A DNA stretch of 64,000 nucleotides. Source: Spirochaetota bacterium. Its GTDB lineage: Bacteria; Spirochaetota; UBA12135; COTS27; JAFLEE01. Within the stretch, counting starts at the first letter, position 1. Every line of letters starts with the position of its first letter. The stretch is from the NCBI GenBank assembly GCA_017302015.1, contig JAFLEE010000004.1, positions 62,001-126,000 of the forward strand. The letters are read 5' to 3'. Shown here piece by piece: positions 44,031 to 53,305 of this stretch. Under the pieces are notes generated by a model that saw nothing but the letters and a program-made list of their open reading frames with translations, did no database searches and was not told the origin of the DNA. Both the position numbers and the translations under genes were made by a program.

Positions 44031-46016
44031 TCACCCCTCGCCCAGAGTCGGCGCCTCGGCGCCGGCCTGGTCGGGATCTTCGAGCAGTTTGAGTTGCTCG
44101 TCGATCTCGCCCTTGTGAGCCCCGATGGCCGCCCGCGACTCGAGGCGGGTGACGAGTTGGGGATCATGGAGCTCCCAGGCGATGTAGGTGAGGAGCGCCT
44201 TCCCCAGTTTGAGGAGCGCGAAGAGCGTATCGGGTTCGTAGACCACCGGCTTCCCGAACTTGTCGTGGAATTGGAGGCTTATCGGGGAGGGCGCGCCGCC
44301 CTCGGCGGCGGGGGCGCTGCGGTCGGCGGCGAAGCAGGGCACCACGCGGCTTTTCAGGTTCTCGAGGTCGAGGTGCATGCCCAAGCGGTCGAACTCGTTG
44401 TCGCGCAGCCGGTAGATCTCCTTCTCGAAGAGGTGGGCGAAGTGCAGGGCGATGCGGCCGTTGAGCTTGCGCACGTATTCCACCGACTTCTGGTTCGCCT
44501 TCCCGGGCTCGCTCTGTTCGTCGAAGATGAGGCGGCGGAATTCGCCCGCGTCCAGGTTCTCGGGCTTCTTGAACTTGCCCAGGAGGTCCTGCTTGATGGG
44601 GAAGGCGGCGAGGCTCTTGACCGACTCGGGGGGGAGTTGGGCCAAAAGGGGCTGGCCGGCGCCGCCGCCCTCCATGAGGGTCACGCGCTGTCGCCCGGAG
44701 ATCAAGTCTTCGTAGATCACCAGGAAGAAGAGGATATGGTGGTTGAACCAGGAGAACGGGTCTTCGTCGAAGAGTTTATGGTCGCGGTTGGTGGCTTCCT
44801 GGAGCTGGTTCTGGATGAGGCGCTCGGCGAACTCCAGTTCGGCGTCGAGGGCGCCGTATTGCCGCTCCTGGTCCTCCAGGCGGCGCTGTTCGGCCTTCAG
44901 TTCGCGCCAGAGCTTGTCGTTGACGCCGCGGGCCGCGGGGGTGAGCTGCTTGTGGCGGACCGGAACCCCGTCGCCCAATTCGAGGAAGGCGCCGAGTTCC
45001 TCGGCCTCGATTTGGCGCTCGAAGAGATGGGAGTAGATGGCCAGAAGCCGGGGGAGCGTGCCGTGGGCTTGGCGGTCGCCCTCGAGGAATTGCAGGAGCG
45101 CGCGGCTGGCCTTCTCGAACTCTCCCACCGGCATCGTGAGGAGGGCCTGGCTGGAGGGATGGAGCGACGCGGGGTTCGCGACGCGGGACTGGATATCCTT
45201 GACCGTGCTCAGGATGAGGGCGGGGGCGGATTCGTCGAGGGCGATGAGCAGGTAGATGCGGGCGAAATCGTCGAGTTCGCGGATCTTCTCGTTGAGTTGG
45301 GCGCTGGAGGCGTCGACGGAGGTGACCTTGGCCATGGCGCGGCCCATCTGGTCGCGGGAGAGGAGGGTGAGGAGATTGTAGGCCTTGGCATTGGAGGAAC
45401 TGCGCGCCTCGGAGATGAAGAAGTCGCGGTTATAGAGCTGGTCGGTGACGAAGCTCACCACGGGGATGAACTCGGCCGCCCAGCCCTTCACATGGAGCGC
45501 GAAATGGTCGAAGAGCAGGCCGGAGGGGCGCCCGTTCTCGAACCAGCCCTTGTGGCGGAAGCGGTACCACCACCAGCGGAGCCGCTCCATGAGCCCCGCC
45601 TTCTCGTCGAGGGAGGGCTTGCGCGAGGCCTTCTTGCGCGCCTGGTCGATCTCGCGCCACTCGCGCTCCGCCTCGTCGAGGAGGGCGTTCTCCTTCTTGA
45701 GGATCTCCGGGACGCTCGCGGGCTCCTTGCGCCGGGCTTGGGAGAGTTGGGTCTTCAGGAATTGCTTGCGGGAGGCCCCGTAACTCACCCAGGGCTGCTC
45801 GAGGCGCGCGAGGAACGCCTCGATCTCGCGCTGGTAGGGGAGGCCCGAGCGGTCCTCCGAGGCCGTGAGGACGCCCCGACGCTTGGCCGGCGCCTCTTCC
45901 GGCAGGTCGGCGCGCATCTTCTTGACGAGGCGCTGGGTCTCGTCATCCCGCTTATTGATGTGCCGCAGATGGGAGGGGAGTTCGTCTTTAGGGTCGGCCA
46001 CGGGGTATTTTTCCAT
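44031..46016 (-). CDS. Unrecognised 661-residue cytoplasmic protein
   Basis: No family was recognised. The protein is mostly alpha-helical and charged, with coiled-coil-like stretches near 95-145 (KKENALLDEAEREWREIDQA) and about 360-410 (LKAEQRRLEDQERQYGALDA). An aromatic patch MERLRWWWYRFRHKGWFENG lies near 150. No signal peptide or membrane span is seen. The C-terminus is acidic and Ala/Pro-rich. It is transcribed alone, and its stop abuts the tandem repeat array. The divergent neighbour is a lipoprotein. Confidence 0.7.
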   Translation of the reverse strand: MEKYPVADPKDELPSHLRHINKRDDETQRLVKKMRADLPEEAPAKRRGVLTASEDRSGLPYQREIEAFLARLEQPWVSYGASRKQFLKTQLSQARRKEPASVPEILKKENALLDEAEREWREIDQARKKASRKPSLDEKAGLMERLRWWWYRFRHKGWFENGRPSGLLFDHFALHVKGWAAEFIPVVSFVTDQLYNRDFFISEARSSSNAKAYNLLTLLSRDQMGRAMAKVTSVDASSAQLNEKIRELDDFARIYLLIALDESAPALILSTVKDIQSRVANPASLHPSSQALLTMPVGEFEKASRALLQFLEGDRQAHGTLPRLLAIYSHLFERQIEAEELGAFLELGDGVPVRHKQLTPAARGVNDKLWRELKAEQRRLEDQERQYGALDAELEFAERLIQNQLQEATNRDHKLFDEDPFSWFNHHILFFLVIYEDLISGRQRVTLMEGGGAGQPLLAQLPPESVKSLAAFPIKQDLLGKFKKPENLDAGEFRRLIFDEQSEPGKANQKSVEYVRKLNGRIALHFAHLFEKEIYRLRDNEFDRLGMHLDLENLKSRVVPCFAADRSAPAAEGGAPSPISLQFHDKFGKPVVYEPDTLFALLKLGKALLTYIAWELHDPQLVTRLESRAAIGAHKGEIDEQLKLLEDPDQAGAEAPTLGEG

Positions 46017-46143
46017 AGAAGAAGATAAGAAAAAAGCGCGGGAAAGGGAACCCCTCCGGCCCCATGCGCTCCCGATTTTTTGGGCGTTTGGGCGGGAGGG
46101 CCCGATTTTGTGGCTTGACAGGTTTCACGCTAGAGTTCGACCT

Positions 46144-47100
46144 ATGAATACGCTCGCTTGGGCTGCGCCCCCGATGTTGTTGTTTCTCCTCACCGCTTGC
46201 CAGCCAAGCGCGACGATCCCCACTTGGGCCCAGGGGTACCCCCCGAACGATTTCGCGCGCTTGAAGGAAGTGATCTCGGGCCTCCCGGGTCTCAAGGCCG
46301 ATTTCGACCTCGGCATCGCGTCGAAGGATGGCGAAAAGGTCGACTTGCGCGTGCTCACCGAAATTTGCTACTTCAATGAACCGGAGGAGTGGGGATCTTT
46401 GGCGGCCAAATGGTTGGAGGATTCTATCGCAGTCGAGGCGCTGCTCCGATCGACCCCCGTCGCCTTTTCGAAACTGGCCCCCCGGATCGTCCTGAGCTTG
46501 CAACCCGATCCCGGATCGAACCGCGGGTCGGCGTCGGCGCTTCCTACGGAAATCCCGGGCTTGCAGGCCCGTTTCGCGCTGGATTTCGGATCCTGGCTTC
46601 GCCCCCTTTCGCCCGAGGAAGTCCTGTCCCTCCGCCAATCCCGCGAAACCCTCCTCGCGCTTGCGGAGCGCCAAACCCGCGATCGCCTGCGCCAATCGAT
46701 CCAGGTTCAGTATGAAGAATTGGCGTCCACGATCAAGAATGCCGGACTCAAGCGGGTGACGGGGAAAACCCCGCTGACCCCCTCGGTCCTTCTCTTTCCA
46801 GACCTCCTTCCGGGTTACCAGCCCCAGCGCATGGCCATCTGGGGAGTCCCCAACACGCGCAGCGTCATGTTCGCGGTCATCGATGGGATCGGCGGAATTT
46901 TCGGCGCGACGGCCATCGCCGAATCCGATGCGCGGAGCCCGCGGAATACCCCGGGGGTCGTGAGGCGGGGGCTCCTCCTCTCGGTGCCCGATTCCAGGCA
47001 GGCATGGGTCGCCCTTTCCTATCGCACGAATCGGGACGGGTTTCCCGAGCTTCTCTACCCGTCTGATTTTACAAATCGCCTCAAGCCCCTCCTACGCTAA
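46144..47100 (+). CDS. Lipoprotein of unknown function
   Basis: A 318-residue protein. The signal sequence ends in a good lipobox, LLTAC (Cys19), so it should be membrane-anchored by lipid. The rest has no recognised domain; a middle segment RQSRETLLALAERQTRD looks helical. TTGACA lies at 46115-46120, only 23 nt before the ATG, with no clear -10 and no Shine-Dalgarno. A strong bidirectional terminator follows 50 nt after the stop. Confidence 0.65.
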   Translation: MNTLAWAAPPMLLFLLTACQPSATIPTWAQGYPPNDFARLKEVISGLPGLKADFDLGIASKDGEKVDLRVLTEICYFNEPEEWGSLAAKWLEDSIAVEALLRSTPVAFSKLAPRIVLSLQPDPGSNRGSASALPTEIPGLQARFALDFGSWLRPLSPEEVLSLRQSRETLLALAERQTRDRLRQSIQVQYEELASTIKNAGLKRVTGKTPLTPSVLLFPDLLPGYQPQRMAIWGVPNTRSVMFAVIDGIGGIFGATAIAESDARSPRNTPGVVRRGLLLSVPDSRQAWVALSYRTNRDGFPELLYPSDFTNRLKPLLR

Positions 47101-47148
47101 AGGGGGGATCCGGGCCCCGCCCATTGGCTCTTTCGTCGGGAATACGGC

Positions 47149-47179
47149 AAAAAAAAAGGGGAGCCGAAGCTCCCCTTTT
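47149..47179. terminator. Bidirectional intrinsic terminator
   Basis: Nine A (47149-47157), GGGGAGC (47158-47164), CGAA loop, GCTCCCC (47169-47175), TTTT. It serves the rightward lipoprotein gene, and on the other strand (nine T) the small leftward lipoprotein gene. Confidence 0.88.
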
Positions 47180-47180
47180 C

Positions 47181-47215
47181 TATTTGAAGCCTCGGGAGTC
47201 CCGAGGCTTCAAATA
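47181..47215. repeat. Perfect 16-bp-arm hairpin beside the terminator
   Basis: TATTTGAAGCCTCGGG (47181-47196), AGT, and its exact complement (47200-47215). It begins 1 nt after the small lipoprotein's stop codon on the minus strand and is followed by the terminator hairpin. It may protect the 3' end or arrest ribosomes and polymerase. Confidence 0.85.
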
Positions 47216-47216
47216 C

Positions 47217-47441
47217 TCATTTCCAAGCGATCGTGCAGGAAGCGCCGTAAAGAGTTTGGGCGACGCCCGCGAGTCCGCAGAGGTCCTTCGCAGTAAAGAG
47301 AATCGTGTCGCCCGTCTTATTGATCCCGTCCGCGACAGCCGCTCCGGCCGCGCTGCAACCAGAAGAGGCGGTGCACTTGGCACAGCTGGTGACGAGGCCG
47401 AGCAGGGCAACGCCCACGACAAGGGTGATGAGATGTTTCAT
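47217..47441 (-). CDS. Small Cys-rich lipoprotein
   Basis: A 74-residue precursor: MKHLITLVVGVALLGLVTSC, with lipobox Cys20 giving a mature protein of 55 residues. The mature part has five further Cys (CAKCTASSGCS, then KDLCGLAG and GASC). A strong Shine-Dalgarno AAGGAGG lies 11 nt before the ATG, a good promoter is present, and tandem hairpins follow, so expression is likely high. No family recognised. Disulfides or metal binding are possible. Confidence 0.8.
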   Translation of the reverse strand: MKHLITLVVGVALLGLVTSCAKCTASSGCSAAGAAVADGINKTGDTILFTAKDLCGLAGVAQTLYGASCTIAWK

Positions 47442-47752
47442 ATTTACTGAAACCTCCTTAGTAGATTGCGTGAAGTCTACCTATTCGGAGCCATCTTGTC
47501 AATCTATCTCTTCAACTTAAGGAGCATTTTTTTGCTTGCCCAGGGGACCCGAATTCAAGCGATTTCTCAGGTTTTAGAGCGTGAGGAGGGGAAAAAAGAA
47601 AGGGGAATTCTGTTAAAACAGGAGCTTGGGCAGCTTTGGACGTTTCATACCGTTTTTTCGCCCACCCCCTGAGGTGGCGTGAAAATGAGACAAAAGGCGT
47701 CGACACCTGATTTGGCTTCGGTCTCGGGCCGGTCAAATCCGGTCTTCACGGC
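47442..47752 (-). other. AT-richer intergenic region upstream of the small lipoprotein
   Basis: It holds the ribosome-binding site and promoter of the small lipoprotein gene at its left end. In the remaining 250 nt there is no coding signal, hairpin-plus-T-run or tRNA. Confidence 0.55.
47474..47502 (-). promoter_or_regulatory. Promoter of the small lipoprotein gene
   Basis: On the minus strand TTGACA (47502-47497), a 17-nt spacer and TAGACT (47479-47474). The leader is about 25 nt and contains AAGGAGG. Confidence 0.75.
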
Positions 47753-49240
47753 CTAATCCCGGAGCAATCTCACGATCTCCCAACGGTAGACCGTCTGGGG
47801 CCGGTTCAGGAGCAATAAACTGAGAACTTGTTTGCACCGGGCCCGGTCGCGCCCGTAAAGGTGGCGGCCCCAGAGGTATTGAAGGCTCTCCCGGGCGGAC
47901 GCGGAGGCCAAGAGGGGATCGCATGCGGCGGCCCACCGATCGACGGCCGCGGCGTCGTCGCGATGCATCCACATCCCCAACGTCTCAAGGATGGCGAAGT
48001 CGGAGAGGCTCGGGGCGAGGTGGGCGCGCTCCTTCAGGAAATAGGTTTCGGCGTTGGTATTCCAGGACCAGGCCAATTTCTGGAACGCGATGAAGAACGG
48101 CACGCTTCGGGCATCGGCGAGCGCCGGCTTCAGGGCGGCTCGGATGGCGAGAAGGCGTTCATCCCCGACGCCAAAATCAGGGGCGGCCAAGGCCCGGGCC
48201 ACTGCGTCGCTCTCATGGGCGAAGCAGCGAGCGGCGAACTCCCAAAAAGCGCGGTCCTCGAGGCGCGCGCTTTTTTTCCGCACCGCATCGACCTGCCCCG
48301 CGGCGAGGAGCCCCATCAGATAGAGCGGCTTCGTCGAGGCCCGGATCTCGCTGGCGATGCGCGGGAAGGCGCCCTCGAGGAAGAGGGTCTCGAGGGGTTC
48401 GCGGGGATCCGACGGCAGGGGTTCGCCCAGGCGTCGACGGGCCTTGCGGTCGAGGTCGGCCAGGTTCTCGGTGAAGCCGTACTGGCCGAAGCGGCGCACG
48501 AGGTCGCGGAAGTCGCGGTCCCGCCCCCCGCGGTAGAGGTCGGTGAGCATGAGTTCCAGGTCTCCGGCCAGGCGGAAACGCAGGGAATCGGGCGGCGCCT
48601 CGCCGACGGGGCGGAGTTCCGACAAACGCGCCGCCATCTGGCGGAGGTCTTCGGCGCTCCACGAGAGCCAGGCCCGGGCCATGGAGATGTTTTCGCAGGC
48701 CGCGAGGTTCGTGCGCGCGAGTTTCGCGCGCTCGGCCAGGAGCCCGTCGAGGCGCGCGGCTTGCTTGCGCCGTCCCACCCGTTCCAGGGCGTCGAGGGCC
48801 GCCTCGGCCGGGGCCTCCGGTCGCGAGAACTCCTCGAGCAGTTCCCGCTCAAGGGCCTCCCATTCTCCGCGGGTCGCCAGGGCGTCGAAATAGAAGGGCA
48901 GGTAGGCGCGGCGGTCGAAGGGGAGCGAGCCGTCGGCCCGCGGGGCGAACAGGGTGTCGAGGAGGATCCCCTGCTGGCCGGCCTGGGCGAGGCTGCGGGC
49001 GAGGGCGTCGACCGGGGTCGCCGCGCCGAGATTGGAGCGGACGAGGCGCACCAGATGCCGTTGGGCGGCCGCATCGCTTTCACGGGCGAGATAATCGCAG
49101 AGTTGGGCCGTGTTGGACAGGGCCGTATACCGCTGCCAAGCCGCCTCCGCGCGCGCGAGGGGCGGGGCCCCTTGGGGCCGCAGGGCGAGCGCCGAAAGAA
49201 GGATCGAGAGGGAAAAGGGCCTGAGAAACGACGCCGACAA
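47753..49240 (-). CDS. Exported helical-repeat protein of unknown function
   Basis: A 495-residue protein. The N-terminus MSASFLRPFSLSILLSALAL looks like a signal peptide. The remainder is helical and TPR-like (DALATRGEWEALERELLEEF, ALDALERVGRRKQAARLDGL), without a clear consensus. It is the last gene of a long leftward run and lies 13 nt after the bactofilin gene, so it may act at the envelope together with it (inference). Confidence 0.65.
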   Translation of the reverse strand: MSASFLRPFSLSILLSALALRPQGAPPLARAEAAWQRYTALSNTAQLCDYLARESDAAAQRHLVRLVRSNLGAATPVDALARSLAQAGQQGILLDTLFAPRADGSLPFDRRAYLPFYFDALATRGEWEALERELLEEFSRPEAPAEAALDALERVGRRKQAARLDGLLAERAKLARTNLAACENISMARAWLSWSAEDLRQMAARLSELRPVGEAPPDSLRFRLAGDLELMLTDLYRGGRDRDFRDLVRRFGQYGFTENLADLDRKARRRLGEPLPSDPREPLETLFLEGAFPRIASEIRASTKPLYLMGLLAAGQVDAVRKKSARLEDRAFWEFAARCFAHESDAVARALAAPDFGVGDERLLAIRAALKPALADARSVPFFIAFQKLAWSWNTNAETYFLKERAHLAPSLSDFAILETLGMWMHRDDAAAVDRWAAACDPLLASASARESLQYLWGRHLYGRDRARCKQVLSLLLLNRPQTVYRWEIVRLLRD

Positions 49241-49253
49241 AGCCGCGGTCGCC

Positions 49254-49652
49254 TCAGGGTTTCTTCGGCGCGCCGACGGGATGGGCCTCGGCGGCCTCGG
49301 GCATGGCGCATTGCCCGTTGAAGACGGCCCCGCTTTCGATGAGGAGGTTGGGGGTCTTGAGGTCGCCGGCGTGGGAGGAGCCCTTGCAGAGGAACACGCC
49401 CTTCGTCGCCTCGACGTTCCCTTCGACCTTCCCGTGGCTGATGAGCGTGGCGGTGCGGATATTCGCCTTGATGCGGGCGTTGGGCCCGAGGTAGAGGAGC
49501 CCCTCGCTCACCACTTCCCCCTCGAACCCGCCCTTGATCATGAGGGAGGTCTTGAATCGCAGCGTGCCCTTGAAATCGAGGTCTTCGGCGAGGACGGTGG
49601 CGATCTCCTGTTCGGTGATCGCGCGGTAATCATCGGGGGTGGGTTTGGCCAT
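49254..49652 (-). CDS. Bactofilin (polymer-forming cytoskeletal protein)
   Basis: A 132-residue bactofilin. The right-handed beta-helix core (about 25-115) has regular turns of about 17-18 residues (LDFKGTLRFKTSLMIKGG, then FEGEVVSEGLLYLGPNARI, KVEGNVEATKGVFLCKGSS). N- and C-terminal tails are short and disordered. Bactofilins polymerise without nucleotide and position cell-wall or motility proteins. The neighbours CheW and an exported protein fit an envelope or polarity role. Confidence 0.9.
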   Translation of the reverse strand: MAKPTPDDYRAITEQEIATVLAEDLDFKGTLRFKTSLMIKGGFEGEVVSEGLLYLGPNARIKANIRTATLISHGKVEGNVEATKGVFLCKGSSHAGDLKTPNLLIESGAVFNGQCAMPEAAEAHPVGAPKKP

Positions 49653-49732
49653 GGGAGTTTCCTGAAGCTGGGATTATCGGATGGAAGGGCCCGGGCGTTG
49701 GCGGTTCCCGGAGGCGGCGACGGCCGGGCGGT

Positions 49733-50302
49733 TCAGTCGCGGGTATCGCGATCGAGGCGAGAGACCTTGTCGAGGTTCAGCACCAGCAGCAGGCTCTCGC
49801 CCGTGGCGCCCGGGGCCGGTTCGCGGTGGATGAGGGCCTGCACGAACTCGTTGCCGATCGATTTGAGCAGTTCGGGCCGGCGGGAGACGTGGTCGGCGGG
49901 CACCCGCAGGGTGCCCTTGATCTCGTCGACCAGGAGGGCGAAGACCGTCTGGTCGACGCGGGAGACCACGGCGCTGCGGTCCTTGAGGCGCTGGCTGGGG
50001 GTTTTGCCGTCGGCCGCGGGGGCCGCCGGGGCGCCGGGTTGGAACCGGGCGCCGATCTCGATGATCGGGATGATCTCGCCGCGCAGGTTGGTCACCCCGC
50101 GCAGCCAATGCGGGGCGTTGGGCACGAGACTGATCTTCTGGATCTTGATTATCTCGCGCGCCTCGTCGATGTCGATGGCGTACTCCCGCGACCCGACGCG
50201 GAAGGCGACGAACGAGAGGGTCTCGACGGTGGCCTTCTCCTCCCGCGCCGCGGCGCGGGAGGCCTGGCCCTGGACGCTCGTGAGAAGCTCGCGCAGGTGC
50301 AT
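49733..50302 (-). CDS. cheW: CheW-like scaffold protein
   Basis: A 189-residue CheW domain protein with an extra N-terminal stretch of about 25 residues. The domain begins LSFVAFRVGSREYAIDI and contains IIKIQKISLVPNAPHWLRGVTNLRGEIIPII, the CheW hallmark in two parts. A roughly 20-residue Ala/Pro insert follows in the middle. It would link receptors to CheA, but neither is present here. It lies in a leftward run 14 nt after the unknown 340-residue gene. Confidence 0.88.
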   Translation of the reverse strand: MHLRELLTSVQGQASRAAAREEKATVETLSFVAFRVGSREYAIDIDEAREIIKIQKISLVPNAPHWLRGVTNLRGEIIPIIEIGARFQPGAPAAPAADGKTPSQRLKDRSAVVSRVDQTVFALLVDEIKGTLRVPADHVSRRPELLKSIGNEFVQALIHREPAPGATGESLLLVLNLDKVSRLDRDTRD

Positions 50303-50315
50303 GGGGGCTCCCCGG

Positions 50316-51338
50316 TCAGCCCGTGACCGTGATCTTGGAGAGGATGTTCTCGAGGGTGGTCACGTTGAAGCGCGTGCCGAGGCGGTAGAGGTAGAACTGC
50401 ATCTCGATGAAGTTCTTGCGGTTGAAGTTCTGCCGCAGCTGCTCGATGCGCGCGAGAATGGGCGCCTTCTGCTCGTTGTCGAGGATGGGCTTGTTGCGGG
50501 CCTTGTCCATGGTGAAGGCGTCGTACTTGGTCTGGTAGTCGTCGTTGTAGAGGCTCAGGATGCGGTTGAGCTCCTCTTCGCGCTTCCCCGAGGGCGACTC
50601 GTTGTAGACGAGGTAATGGAAGAAGGGATCGTGCTTGTAGCAGCCTAGGAAGACTTCCTTGGATTCCCACGCCTTCTCGAGTTGGGTGAGCACCACCAGG
50701 CGCGGGCGCTTGGTGAGGAAGGCGTCGATGGCCTGGGAGGAGGTCTCCTGGATGGTCACGGGGAAGTTCGACATGGAGACGAGCGCCGCGATGTCGATGC
50801 GCAGCTTCACGTTCTCCACCGGATTCGAGACGAAGACGAGGATGCCCTCCTCGTTGTAGGAGACCTGGATGCGCTCGGCGGCGTCGGGCCGGGTGGCGAT
50901 CTTCTTGAAGAACAGGTCGTTGATGGGGGTGTCGGATTTGAGGAAGACGCGCTCGCGCTCCTGGGTGTCGCGGGCGATGATCTCCTCTTTCAGCAGCAGT
51001 TCGCGCCGCTTCTTCGAGACCTTGTTCATCTTCTCGATGAGTTCGAGGCGCTTCTGGAGGTTGGGCAGGTTGTCTTCGAACTGGGGCTGGACGTACTCGG
51101 AGGGGAAGAGTTGGCGCAGGTGGGCCATGACGTCTCGGTTGGCGCAGATGCTCACCTTCTGCACGCCCTTGGCTTTCAGTTTATCGAGGTAGGCCTTGTC
51201 GAGGTGGGGCTGGAAATCGATGCCCGAGGCCTGCATCGAATAGGCGTTGGCCTGGGACAGGTCGGTGAGGTCGAAAAACACCTTCTGGATCTGGGTCTTG
51301 GCGAAGAGCCGTTCGAGGTGTCGAAGGGGGATTTCCAT
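50316..51338 (-). CDS. Unrecognised 340-residue soluble protein next to CheW
   Basis: No family recognised. Three parts can be seen: an N-terminal alpha/beta segment (about 1-75; QKVFFDLTDLSQ, GVQKVSICANRDVMAHL), a charged helical middle (about 85-130; KMNKVSKKRRELLLKEEI), and a C-terminal half. The C-terminal half begins RPRLVVLTQLEKAW, like a receiver-domain strand, but no phospho-acceptor pattern is convincing. No signal peptide or membrane span. It lies 13 nt upstream of CheW on the same strand, so a signalling role is plausible. Confidence 0.65.
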   Translation of the reverse strand: MEIPLRHLERLFAKTQIQKVFFDLTDLSQANAYSMQASGIDFQPHLDKAYLDKLKAKGVQKVSICANRDVMAHLRQLFPSEYVQPQFEDNLPNLQKRLELIEKMNKVSKKRRELLLKEEIIARDTQERERVFLKSDTPINDLFFKKIATRPDAAERIQVSYNEEGILVFVSNPVENVKLRIDIAALVSMSNFPVTIQETSSQAIDAFLTKRPRLVVLTQLEKAWESKEVFLGCYKHDPFFHYLVYNESPSGKREEELNRILSLYNDDYQTKYDAFTMDKARNKPILDNEQKAPILARIEQLRQNFNRKNFIEMQFYLYRLGTRFNVTTLENILSKITVTG

Positions 51339-51356
51339 GGTGCGTCCTTATGGTTT

Positions 51357-52220
51357 TCAGGCCCTGCGTCCGTGGAAAAATCGCCCGATCCCGCGCATGT
51401 CCTGAATTATACTATAGTGAAAATCCGACGTTTTCGGCATCAGGGCGGCGACCCGCTCCCCCTGTCGATGGCCGATTTCCAGGAAAAATTCGCCCCTTTC
51501 CGAGAGGGCCTCCGGTAGAATTTCGGAGAGTCGACGGATGAAATCAAGCCCGTCGCGCCCCGAAAAGAGGGCCATTTTCGGCTCGTAGCGCCTCACGGAA
51601 AGGTCCATCTCCCCCCGTTCCGCGAGGCCGACGTAGGGGGGGTTCGAGACGATGAGGTCGAAGGCCCCCCCGAAGCGGCGGCGACGGGCCGCGTCCTCCA
51701 GGAAGTCCATGGCGAGGAAGCGGATGGAGTGCCCCTTCCCTAGGATCCTCCGGGCGTTGGCGCGGGCGACGGTGAGCGCTCCCGGCGATTTGTCCACCGC
51801 CACGAGGCGGAGGCCGGGGCATCGGGCCGCCAGGGCCACCGCAATGCAGCCGCTGCCTGTGCCGAGGTCGAGAACCCGAAGGCCCCCCTTCCATCGGGCC
51901 TTGGCCAGGACGAGTTCGACGAGTTCTTCGGTCTCCGGGCGGGGAATGAGCACCCGCGGGTCGACGCGGAACTCCCAGTCGAGGAAGGGTTGGGAGCCGA
52001 TCAGGTAGGCGAGGGGCTCCCCTTTCCAAAGCCGTCGCAACAGGGAGCGAAGGCGCGCGAGACGAGCGGGGGAAACCCGGGGCTCTTCGAGGAGGAGGCG
52101 GGGACGAGGAATACCCAGAACACCGCTGGCGAGGTGGAAGGCATCGCCACGGGTGGCGCGGGCGCCCTTCGGGGGCAGGCAGAGGGACGCGAGCTTGGCG
52201 CCCGCGTTGGCTCGGGCCAA
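51357..52220 (-). CDS. prmC: Peptide-chain-release-factor N5-glutamine methyltransferase
   Basis: A 287-residue SAM-dependent enzyme that methylates the GGQ glutamine of RF1 and RF2. The SAM loop is VLDLGTGSGCIAVALA (about 112-127), and the catalytic NPPYVGLAERGE is intact. It lies 3 nt downstream of prfA, its substrate gene, the arrangement found in many bacteria. Confidence 0.95.
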   Translation of the reverse strand: MARANAGAKLASLCLPPKGARATRGDAFHLASGVLGIPRPRLLLEEPRVSPARLARLRSLLRRLWKGEPLAYLIGSQPFLDWEFRVDPRVLIPRPETEELVELVLAKARWKGGLRVLDLGTGSGCIAVALAARCPGLRLVAVDKSPGALTVARANARRILGKGHSIRFLAMDFLEDAARRRRFGGAFDLIVSNPPYVGLAERGEMDLSVRRYEPKMALFSGRDGLDFIRRLSEILPEALSERGEFFLEIGHRQGERVAALMPKTSDFHYSIIQDMRGIGRFFHGRRA

Positions 52221-52223
52221 GGC

Positions 52224-53300
52224 CTAGGCCGGGCCGCTGCCGAACTCGGCCATGCGTTCTTGGCGGTCCTTGAGGCGCAGCGCCTCGAGCACGTCCCCGA
52301 GGTCTCCTTCCATGATTCGATCGAGGCTATGGAGCGTGAGGTTGACCCGGTGGTCGGTGAGCCGGTTCTGGGGGAAATTATAGGTGCGCTGGCGCTCGCT
52401 GCGGTCGCCGGTGCCCACCTGCGATTTTCGGTCGGCGGCGTGGGCGTCGGCGGCGGCCTGGCGCTGGGCTTCGCCGAGGCGCGCGCGCAGGAGCTTCATG
52501 GCCTTGGCCCGGTTCTTGTGCTGGCTGCGCTCGTCTTGGCAGGTGACGACGAGGCCGGTGGGGAGGTGGGTGATGCGGATGGCCGATTCGGTCTTATTGA
52601 CGTGCTGCCCGCCGGCCCCGCCGGAACGGTAGGTGTCGATCTTGAGTTCGTCCTCCTTCACGACCACCTCGCTCTCCTCCACCTCGGGGAGCACGGCGAC
52701 GGTCACGGCGGAGGTGTGGATGCGCCCGTTGGCTTCGGTCTCGGGCACGCGCTGCACCCGGTGGGTGCCGGACTCGAATTTCAGGCACCCGTAGGCGCCC
52801 TGCCCGGCGACGAGGCAGGCGATCTCCTTGAAGCCGCCGGCGGTGCCCTCGCTCATGGACATGGGTTCCATCTTCCAGCCGCGCTGGTCGGCGAAGCGGG
52901 AGTACATGCGGAAGAGGTCGCCGACGAAGAGCGAGGCCTCGTCGCCGCCGGTCCCGGCGCGGATCTCGAGGATGACGTTCCGGTCGTCGCGGGGGTCGCG
53001 GGGGAGCATGAGGCCGCGGATCTCCTCGGTGAGCGCGGCTTCCCGGACCTTTTCCGCGGCGAGTTCCTCCTCGGCCATGGCCTTGAGATCGGGGTCGCCG
53101 GAGGCCACGAGGCCGTTGGCCTGGGCCTGGCGGTCCTGGCAGGCGCGCAGTTCCTTCCAGGCGGCGATGAGGGGCTCGAGGGCCTGCACCTCGCGCACGG
53201 TCTTCACGTACTCCTCGCGCTGGGAGGCCAGCGAGCCCTCCGCCAGCCGGGCGTTGAGGACTTCGTACTTGTGGGCGATCTTCTCGAGGGCCTCGCGCAC
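52224..53300 (-). CDS. prfA: Peptide chain release factor 1
   Basis: A 358-residue class I release factor reading UAA and UAG. The GGQ loop is [17 protein letters not shown]. The codon-recognition stretch [18 protein letters not shown] carries PET where RF1 usually has P(A/V)T, and the RF2 SPF motif is absent. The RF1 assignment is also supported by linkage to prmC. Confidence 0.95.
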   Translation of the reverse strand: MREALEKIAHKYEVLNARLAEGSLASQREEYVKTVREVQALEPLIAAWKELRACQDRQAQANGLVASGDPDLKAMAEEELAAEKVREAALTEEIRGLMLPRDPRDDRNVILEIRAGTGGDEASLFVGDLFRMYSRFADQRGWKMEPMSMSEGTAGGFKEIACLVAGQGAYGCLKFESGTHRVQRVPETEANGRIHTSAVTVAVLPEVEESEVVVKEDELKIDTYRSGGAGGQHVNKTESAIRITHLPTGLVVTCQDERSQHKNRAKAMKLLRARLGEAQRQAAADAHAADRKSQVGTGDRSERQRTYNFPQNRLTDHRVNLTLHSLDRIMEGDLGDVLEALRLKDRQERMAEFGSGPA

Positions 53301-53305
53301 GATCT

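Noticed and set aside
46115-46143. Full promoter for the lipoprotein at 46144
   Set aside because: TTGACA is perfect, but the -10 position at 17 nt spacing reads CGACCT and touches the ATG, so only the -35-like element can be reported.
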